Part shown: positions 58,095-64,000 of the stretch, one piece after another
How positions within the stretch are numbered: the stretch's first letter is position 1
Layout of the letters: each line of letters starts with the position of its first letter
Program-made: the position numbers and the translations under genes
The notes under the pieces: generated by a model
The model's input: the letters and a program-made list of their open reading frames with translations, nothing else
Database searches by the model: none
What the model was told of the DNA's origin: nothing
Assembly: GCA_029851415.1 (NCBI GenBank)
Contig: CM056742.1
Coordinates: forward strand, 56,670,454-56,734,453
DNA: 64,000 bases
Source: Eretmocerus hayati
Lineage: Eukaryota; Arthropoda; Insecta; Hymenoptera; Aphelinidae
Reading direction: 5' to 3'

Positions 58095-58320
58095 GTCTGA
58101 AATTAAATTGATCATATATACATAAGCATGGCTCCCACAGTAAATCATCTTCAAAATCATCACATGGGCCAGGGTGACCCTGAATCATCTGCGAGATCAA
58201 GGAAATTATATCCCCGGTCGGACTTTGAATAGAGCTTCCGCGGTACCTGAGAAAATCGTCTTCAGGGACAGAGTGACCCTGTAATTGAACTTTGGTATAG
58301 TATTAGTGTACATGACTCAC

Positions 58321-58502
58321 CCTTGACGTAGAGGATCGGAGCCTGGTCTGAAACTTCTGGTGAAGACACTTGGGAGAGCACTGGCGATAGTAGAGATGAA
58401 CTCTGGTTAGAGCACTGGACTCGAATGATTTACCCAAGCTCGCTCCCCGTCTTTTATAGCCAGAAAGTCGAGCCACCGACGCCGCAGCTGCACGCTCATT
58501 GG
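58321..58502 (-). promoter_or_regulatory. Promoter and 5' noncoding exon of the polymerase gene
   Basis: On the minus strand: CCAAT (58502-58498), then cagctgcggcgtcggtggct (58490-58471), then TATAAAAG (58458-58451), then a leader ending in the donor caagg/gtgagtc near 58321. The acceptor next to the polymerase ATG is at 58097. The same CCAAT/GC-motif pair recurs at 46.1 and 60.6 kb. Confidence 0.7.
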
Positions 58503-58514
58503 CTGTCGCGAGTT

Positions 58515-58800
58515 GAAACACGTTGGTATGATTCCTAGAATTTAGCGGCATGATGCTTTGATGCTCATGCCTCTTATCGGTCGACAGGTTTCAACCTGTT
58601 GATTTGTTATTGTTTTACTTGCCTTCCTTCATACTTTCTGCAAGTTAGGACACGTTGGTCCGATTCTCAGAACTTGGCGGTGTGATGCTTTGATGCTCAT
58701 GCTTCTTATCGCTCGACAGGTTTCAACACGTTGATTTGTTGTTGTTTTACTTCCCTGCCTTTGTTCCTTTGCGAATTCACTCGACAGGTTTCGACATGTT
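58515..58800. repeat. Two ~134-bp tandem repeats plus partial
   Basis: acacgttggtatgattc near 58518 and acacgttggtccgattc near 58652 start units sharing gatgctttgatgctcatgc, cgacaggtttcaac and gttgatttgtt. A third partial unit ends ctcgacaggtttcgacatgtt at ~58799. It lies between the polymerase promoter and the right-end cassette. Confidence 0.8.
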
Positions 58801-58849
58801 ATATAAAGCACATCAATAGCTCCATAAAGACCATATTATGTTGACTATG

Positions 58850-59040
58850 ATAACATAAGGTATATAACGGAGGGTGTGGGTGGATCACCTTTACCCATGG
58901 TAATCCGTGGGGGCGGGGGTGTCGGTAAGGTAGGCTCCCACCTTGCCAACTGTAGGTAAGTGCCATGCTAGGGTCGACAAGGTAGGAACCTGTATTACCA
59001 TCTGATGGTAAAGTAGAAATTATTACCATATGTCGGTTAG
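58850..59040. repeat. Direct repeat A (GGTAAGGTAG-rich), copy 1
   Basis: Contains gtcggtaaggtaggctccc, accttgccaactgtaggtaa and clustered taccat/ggtaa words. A second copy in the same orientation lies at 60945-61135; together they bracket the right-end gene cassette. Confidence 0.75.
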
Positions 59041-59153
59041 TGGTGTGGCCCGCATCGCGAAGGGAAGTAAAACATGAAAAATTGTATTTCTCAGCCTATA
59101 ACACGCTGGTTATATGTGTTAAAGCGTAGGAAAGGGGGTTATAACGCACACTG

Positions 59154-59199
59154 ATTGGTTGAGCCAAAGTATGGGAGTGGGGGCATTGGAGTATATAAG
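59154..59199 (+). promoter_or_regulatory. CCAAT (inverted) and TATA box
   Basis: attgg at 59154-59158 and TATATAAG at 59192-59199, 54 bp before the ATG at 59253. Confidence 0.6.
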
Positions 59200-59252
59200 G
59201 TGACTCGAGCAGCTGCAGAACTCATTCTTGGGTCTCGGTTCGTCAAGTCAAG

Positions 59253-59889
59253 ATGGATTATATCGTCGATGTCCACGGGTTCCTCACCACATTCAACTCC
59301 TTCGTGGTCAAGGAGGTCACTATACTTTCAGTCCTCGAGGATGCTGTTCCGATGGTTTACCACGTTTAACCACCTCATGGATGGTCGTGTCTTCAGCAGA
59401 AGCGCAAGAGTAGCAATCGATGGTTGGAGATGAATTTTCACGGTCTAAAGTGGAGCTCCTAGGAGATCCCATATGATCAAGTCCAGGATGTCCTCGAAGA
59501 GAGTCTCTTGAACGCGAAGGAGGTGTTCGTCAAGGGTGTGCAGAAGAAGAGCTGGCTCGCTGAGCTTCTACCACACATGTAAGTGAACATTCATACAGTG
59601 AACTATACATATATTTATTACTTGTCTTGTTTGCAGCTCAATACATAACCTCGAAGATGTTGGATGCCCTGCTCTGAGAAAGCTCCCCAAGATTGACTCA
59701 GTCAAATGCTCCAATATCCGAGGTACAATTGCGCAGTTCAGAATGTGCATAAATTGCAGAGATGGACGTTGGAGAACCAATACAGGACACCGCCTCACTA
59801 CGAGTCCGATGGAGAAGATGTCACAGATTCTAGTGACTATGAACGTATGGGAATGTCACGAGAGAGATTCCATTCAATGTATTCCTGAA
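59253..59889 (+). pseudogene. Second RNase-H-like protein, decayed paralogue
   Basis: From the ATG at 59253 (MDYIVDVHGFLTTFNSFVVK) the frame carries in-frame TAA near 59367 and TAG near 59460. It continues through SSNRWLEMNFHGLKWSS, SWLAELLPHI and a spliced exon (donor gtaagt at ~59580, acceptor ttgcag at ~59637): DVGCPALRKLPKIDSVKCSN. A further one-base shift near 59715 leads to NCAVQNVHKLQRWTLENQY and a Ser/Glu-rich tail (ESDGEDVTDSSDYERMG) ending at 59889. Block order matches 46479-47004: VVD/IVD..GF, FHGLKW..GEIPY, K.SWL, CSN..CAV..V..L. Thus the element holds two copies of this gene on opposite strands, only this one with an intron. Confidence 0.6.
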
Positions 59890-60560
59890 TTATGTATACA
59901 TGTTTTGAATAAAGATGAAGGAGAGAAGACGGGAAATGGAGGAGTTAAATCGAAGAGGTTGAACTTCACAGACATGGAGCGTAGGATGGGGCTCCTGTCC
60001 CCCTCTTCTCTTCTTTTTTTTCATCCTCAGAATACCACAACTATCTGAAATGAAAAAAAAAACGAAGTTGGATGATAAGTTACACATACTACGGATCAAT
60101 GAAACTTACCCAACGAAGATTCACCATCATAATTGGAACCTCAAATGAAAGAGAAACCGATTTAGAGAACATTATAATGATGATTGGTGGAAAGGATTTC
60201 TTACCTCTGCTGAATTAAAGCATGTTCAAACCTGAAGAATAGTGTTCCAAATCAAATCCAGCTTCAAAAGAGTCACCATGAGATAACAGGTTATCATGGG
60301 CTTTGTTCACATTTCGATGACAGTGATGCGCATTGATGTAGCCGACATTGTTTACATTTTGAGCGAACAAATTTTATACTTGTTCGAACCTACAGGAATC
60401 ATTGGAAGGCGGCATCTTCAAAGGCTCACAAGTCACGCTTTGTTCACATTTAATCCACAGACTCGAGCGCGCAACTATACATGTTTAAACCTGCACGTGA
60501 ATTCTCGGGAGGCGGCATCATCAAAGGGCTGGGATCTGTGGTGGAAGAAGTTAACATCTA
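59890..60560. other. No gene seen
   Basis: AT-rich spacer within the right-end cassette. It includes a T8 run at 60016 and an A10 run at ~60052, and two similar blocks (aaggcggcatcttcaaagg near 60406, gaggcggcatcatcaaagg near 60511). Confidence 0.4.
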
Positions 60561-60561
60561 A

Positions 60562-60611
60562 CCAATCAGATTGCGGCAAATAGGGGCTGCGGCGGCTCGG
60601 CTCGCTATAAG
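60562..60611 (+). promoter_or_regulatory. Polinton promoter module (CCAAT + GC motif + TATA)
   Basis: ccaat at 60562, gctgcggcggctcggctcg at 60586-60604 and tataag at 60606, in the same order as the minus-strand module before the polymerase gene; 37 bp before the ATG at 60648. Confidence 0.65.
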
Positions 60612-60647
60612 AAGTTGCTCCTGGTGCTGAAGAGGTCATTCTCCTCA

Positions 60648-60899
60648 ATGGACATCTACGAGATGGCTGGTTTGGATGCGCTCTACACTGAGCTTCCGAG
60701 GAACTATGAGGCTTCTACAGCCTCATTACCCTCGATGCCGATTGTGGACCTCACTCCGAACCCTATCCGACCTAGAGTCCGTCCGAAGCCTGCTCCAAGA
60801 TACCGCAACGAGCGGGTGGAGATGCATCCTTGGATGAAGATACCCACGAGGCCTCGTCCACCACCAACCTCTAGGCCTCGAGGCGTGGTAGTATCGTGA
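60648..60899 (+). CDS. Polinton small Pro/Arg-rich protein
   Basis: 83 residues, intact. I choose the ATG at 60648 (MDIYEMAGLDALYTELPRNY) over 60615 because of its distance from the TATA box. The N-terminal third is acidic. The rest is basic and proline-rich (NPIRPRVRPKPAPRYRNERV, TRPRPPPTSRPRG). Such composition could suit DNA condensation or protein binding, but no family is recognised. It is the last gene before the right terminal repeat. Confidence 0.6.
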   Translation: MDIYEMAGLDALYTELPRNYEASTASLPSMPIVDLTPNPIRPRVRPKPAPRYRNERVEMHPWMKIPTRPRPPPTSRPRGVVVS

Positions 60900-60944
60900 G
60901 GTGCTGAAAGTCTTATGACTCTACGGGTGGTAGGGGCAGGGTGG

Positions 60945-61135
60945 GTGGGTGGGCCCCACCACCCAATAATCAAATGATAACGGGAGGGTCGGTAAGGCAG
61001 AGCCCTACCTTGCCAACTGTGGGTAAAGCTCACACTCGGGTCGGTAAGGTAGAGAACTGTAATACCATCGGTCGGTAACCAAGAATGCCTACCTTACCAT
61101 CGGTCGATATGCCTCGTATGGTAACAAAATTTCAT
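60945..61135. repeat. Direct repeat A, copy 2
   Basis: Has ggtcggtaaggcagagccct, accttgccaactgtgggtaa and ggtcggtaaggtagagaac in the order of copy 1 at 58850-59040. Copies differ at many positions, so the duplication is not recent. Confidence 0.75.
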
Positions 61136-61257
61136 ATCGAAAAGAAGCACCACTGACGAGGCGTGATAGTATTGGAGGAGTAAAAATCTGGTTGTACTCT
61201 ATAGGTATGGGCGTGGCTGGGGGCCTCACCAATTCACACTGTGTGTTGAAAGAGAAT

Positions 61258-61328
61258 GCCGAAACTCAGATTCGAACCGAGGACCACATGAGTTTCAGTC
61301 ATATGCTCTCCCACTGAGCTATTCCGGC
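61258..61328 (-). tRNA. tRNA-Phe-like (GAA) in right terminal repeat
   Basis: A complete 71-nt cloverleaf on the minus strand: the acceptor GCCGGAA pairs with TTTCGGC with one G-T, the D arm is GCTC/GAGC, the anticodon arm is TATGA/TCATG with loop CTGAAAC (T33, anticodon GAA), the variable loop is 5 nt, and the T arm CTCGG/CTGAG encloses TTCGAAT. A and B boxes are intact. No long T-run follows; the next T-rich word is ttctcttt. It could be a working tRNA-Phe gene or a captured tRNA-derived sequence. Confidence 0.7.
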
Positions 61329-61482
61329 TGACACACGCGCGCGCGCGCGCACACACACACACACAAAACAAGAACAAGACACCCTTGCGCTCGTGTCGGG
61401 TGCGCTCATACCGGGGGGGGGGGGGTGTTTTTGCCGGCCGCGCTCGTGCCGGGTGCGCTCGTACCCCCATAGTTCATCTACT

Positions 61483-62083
61483 GACGAAAAATATCAAATA
61501 TTCAGAAAAATGTGTGAAGAGATAATTTGTAAATCTTCAAAAGATCTACAAAATTGATTGGGACAGTTTCCCTCGTAAATTGCAAATCTTTGGAGTTATT
61601 CCTCATCATAGTCAAAATCCAATTCGTTTAAACAAATTCGCTGAATTTGTTTATAACGGGCTCAAACCTCTTTTTCCAAGATAATTCAGTAAATTTGGAA
61701 CAGAAAAGTTCTCCAGGTATTTTTCACTAAACTTGATCACTCCCGAGTAATGGGAATGGCCAATTCCGCGACTTGCAACCGTTGATGCGGCGCTCTCATG
61801 AATGCATTTATTGGGTTGAGAGTCGCGAAATTGGTCATTCCTATAACTCGAAAACGATCAAGTTTAGGGAACAATACCTGGAGACTTTCCTGCTCCAAAT
61901 TTACTGAAGTATCTTCAAAAAATACTTTGCACCTGATATAAACAATTTCAGCGAATTTGATTTTGATGAGGAATCAAAGGGTTGCGAATTGCGAGGGAAG
62001 TTGTCCAGATTAATTTTGTGGATCTTTGAAGATCTACAAATCGTCTCTCTACACATTTTCCTGAATATTTGATATTTTCCGAC
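61483..62083. mobile_element. 601-bp foldback element inside right terminal repeat
   Basis: Arms of about 280 bp: gacgaaaaatatcaaatatt (left) is mirrored by aatatttgatattttccgac (right), and atctacaaaattgattggga by its inverse near 62005-62030. It is absent from the left terminal repeat, where the flanking words gttcatctact and ttatgac are joined by only six bases, giving the empty site directly. Confidence 0.85.
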
Positions 62084-62280
62084 TTATGACGTAAATATCG
62101 AAAAAGACATGAAAAATTGCATGTTTTCATTGTTTACCCATGCCACACCCCAATTTTCAAACCATAATTCCTATAAATATTTATGACTGGATGTGCCACC
62201 TGTCATTTAAGCCCAAGATTATATTGAAATACCGAGTTTAGCAACTTACTGCTCGAATTCAGAGGGTCCCACTCCTGACT

Positions 62281-62690
62281 ACTCAGGTCTCAACATTTTG
62301 GAGCTGCTTAGCCTGTTCAGCGCTAGTAGTGAATACTTTTCTGGGTCCTACATTTTGGAACCGTTCAACTTGAAGAATTCCGAAATGTGAGACCTAATCG
62401 AGTCGCTAATATTCGCGCTGAGAAGGTTAAACGGGTTAAGAGTAAGAAGAACTAGGAAGAAATATGAATTCACAAACAAGACATCTAGTTGATGGTGAAC
62501 CATGCAAGGATCTCCCAATTGCGCTGAGGATGGCACTTTGATAGCTCGAGTCAACTCAGCTTGACATCAAATAAGCGCGAGATGACAAGATGGATTACGG
62601 AGTAATCCGATTCCCCGAGAGAAAGGGGGGAGACCTACCCCTTACTTCTTTTTTTCGAAGTGGAATTGTCTGATCCTTTGATTGAAAATA
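62281..62690. other. Between right terminal repeat and outer arm
   Basis: Patchy inverted similarity to 44.98-45.09 kb (for example around ctcagcgcgaatattag in inverted register), but no gene. Confidence 0.35.
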
Positions 62691-63252
62691 TCAAAAGAAT
62701 ATGAAAATATGGAAATCCGAGTTGTAGCACTTTCAAACTTTGGACGTCGATGATTGAGATTATGTTGACCGGAATTCGGGATTCAGAGTTGACCATCAAA
62801 AAGCCGAGAGAATTACGTTGGGAAAGGACCTGTAGATTTTCAATGTCACCCCGTTAGCATCAGTAGCAAATTTAGGTGCTATCACATGTGCCTGAGATGG
62901 TGAGTTCTGTTGCTCTTCTGTCTAGTTCCCCGCCGATCGCCGAAGGGACCCATCTCTCCATTAATGTTTCCGAAGTGAATTTATCCGATCTTTCGATCAA
63001 AAATCTCATAGGAAATATTACAATATGGAATTTTGAGTCATAGCGTTTTTAAACTCTGAAAGCCAATTTCTGAGGTCAAGTTGGCCGAAATTCGGAGAAC
63101 CGACACCACCACCAAAGAGCTGAGGGGAAAATACGTTGGATCCCACTGACTTGACTTTCTTATAAGTGTAGTGAGTGAGTAGTTCAAAGCGCTCAGAAGT
63201 AGCTGTTGTTGGGTGCAAGCTTGGAGAGTTGACGTGAATCGCCCCATATGGA
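62690..63252. repeat. Outer inverted arm, right of Polinton
   Basis: Inverted counterpart of 42352-42845. Words include agcactttcaaactttgg, gaccggaattcgggattcag, ggccgaaattcggagaac and gttgacgtgaatcgcccca. It has about 65 bp of extra sequence near 62870-62935. Confidence 0.75.
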
Positions 63253-63855
63253 AGTATGTTGATCATTGTTTCTTTCAGCGATCAGGAGGAGTCTCCATCC
63301 TATTATTTAAAACTCCAATGGAATCTTGCAAAGATACAAAGGTCCAATTCCATACGATAATGGAGAACCAACCTCTTTCAGTGGAAATTTTTTTTGAGGG
63401 ACTACATTCATCAAGACCGATTCCGTTGGCTCAAGAGAATACAACTACTGATCCAAAGCTTTTGAATCCATATGACTATCTGAAATTCCCAGCATAACAA
63501 TTTGGTATCACTGACATTCGATAATACTCCTCAGGGATCGAATTTGTAACTCTCATCGATCAATGGTGGAGGGGAACCAGGAAGAATCTTCCAAATCGAA
63601 TTTTTTCTTTTCAAGTGGTCTAGGATATCGGAGTCGTGGGTTGATGGCAAATATGAATAAATCCGAGAGAGAACGCGATATCTCGACGATAAAATGATCA
63701 ACGGAGTATGTTGCGAAGAAGTATGGGAATCATGGAATTAATCAGTAAGCTCACCGCAGGTGAGTTGTGGAGGTATACGTTTCCATGTTTGGTATCCCAT
63801 CCTCATAGTCAACGTAACCCAGTTTTTATAGTTCTTATAGTTACATAGTTCTTAT
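63253..63855. other. No supported gene
   Basis: A 94-codon frame (63213-63497, plus) of ordinary composition starts inside the outer arm and has no recognised domain. Nothing else is seen. Confidence 0.3.
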
Positions 63856-63857
63856 CT

Positions 63858-64000
63858 CGGGCATTTGTGGGTTTGATTGCTCCATAGGTCTTGGGATCGG
63901 TTCATCGCAAGACATAAATCTTGATTCGGGCGTTGGCGAGTTTGATTGCCATCATAGATTCTGAGAGTACTTCATCCCTTGACATTATCCCTGGTTCGGG
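63858..64000. repeat. ~69-bp tandem repeat running off the window
   Basis: gtttgattgc recurs at 63871 and 63940 within tcgggc(a/g)tt(t/g)g(t/c)g(g/a)gtttgattgc. A third unit seems to begin with ggttcggg at the window end. Confidence 0.65.

Larger units (their letters stand above)
45090..62280. mobile_element. Polinton (Maverick) element
   Basis: About 17.2 kb (16.6 kb without a nested 601-bp foldback), within the normal Polinton range. Diagnostic genes are present: protein-primed DNA polymerase B, retroviral-type integrase with chromodomain, packaging ATPase, adenain-like protease, double-jelly-roll capsid protein, a minor capsid protein and a phospholipase-A2-containing virion protein. Ends carry inverted repeats of about 450 bp. 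Candidate termini AGTCAGG (45090) and CCTGACT (62280) give the AG...CT ends expected for the class. No matching 6-bp target duplication was found (cctctc left, actcag right), so the exact ends are uncertain. Most structural genes carry stops or frameshifts, so this copy is unlikely to move or form particles by itself. Confidence 0.9.
61258..62280. repeat. Polinton right terminal inverted repeat (interrupted)
   Basis: The inverse of 45090-45560: tRNA-like sequence, (CG)n(CA)n tract, gtgccgggtgcgctcgtac, ccccatagttcatctact; then, after a 601-bp foldback insert (61483-62083), ttatgacgtaaatatcg, tgccacctgtcatttaagcc and taccgagtttagcaac, ending near CCTGACT at 62280. Confidence 0.8.

Noticed and set aside
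45084..62286. 6-bp target-site duplication of the Polinton
   Set aside because: cctctc and actcag at the best candidate ends do not match; ends or age of the element remain uncertain.

Overview
This is eukaryotic DNA, most likely from an arthropod and probably an insect. Genes are split by short GT-AG introns. There are many small inverted-repeat transposons, several satellite and minisatellite arrays, a Helitron-type helicase remnant, a pogo/Tigger-like element and a full-length Polinton (Maverick) of the kind common in arthropods. No bacterial operon or ribosome-binding-site signals are seen. The species cannot be fixed from the sequence alone.

Layout. About 300-3090 is a ~121-bp satellite with an 852-bp higher-order repeat. 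It runs into a 5'-truncated Helitron/PIF1-type helicase (3365-4152). From 4.2 to 9.5 kb lie decayed ORFs, a 264-bp MITE flanked by TAA, and a C2H2 zinc-finger reading frame split by a 1.6-kb inverted-repeat element. From 9.5 to 13.3 kb there are three tandem arrays: a G-rich minisatellite, a CCGTG-rich ~200-bp repeat and a 20-bp minisatellite. The best intact host-like gene is at 14.08-16.37 kb (minus strand): five exons whose phases all close to 595 codons, encoding a Pipsqueak/CENP-B-type DNA-binding protein. Next to it is a 2.17-kb pogo/Tigger-like element (17236-19408) with a TA duplication and repeated subterminal motifs.

From 20.8 to 29.6 kb the minus strand carries two decayed multi-exon genes of expanded, poorly described families: a SAM-domain gene and a C2H2-plus-transposase-like gene. 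From 29.5 to 42 kb there are inverted repeats, a triplicated 470-bp repeat containing an exon-like segment, a ~0.9-kb palindrome and more CCGTG arrays, with no convincing gene.

From about 45.1 to 62.3 kb is a Polinton. Minus-strand genes on the left encode a small unknown protein, a probable myristoylated protein, an RNase-H-like (DEDD-type) protein, a double-jelly-roll capsid protein, a minor capsid (penton-like) protein, an adenain-like protease and a phospholipase-A2/hydrophobic virion protein. Plus-strand genes encode a packaging ATPase, two proteins of unknown or fibre-like type and a chromodomain integrase. A four-exon protein-primed DNA polymerase B (1,327 codons, intact) follows on the minus strand. 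The right end is a short cassette with a second, decayed RNase-H-like paralogue and a Pro/Arg-rich protein. Most virion, ATPase and integrase genes carry one or two disabling lesions, so this copy looks recently inactivated although its polymerase is open. Several Polinton genes have a CCAAT box, a shared GC-rich motif and a TATA box.

Most unusual points: a tRNA-Phe-like sequence sits inside both terminal repeats of the Polinton; the inverted homology continues more than 1 kb outside the apparent termini; each arm carries its own nested foldback element; and the element holds two diverged copies of the RNase-H-like gene.
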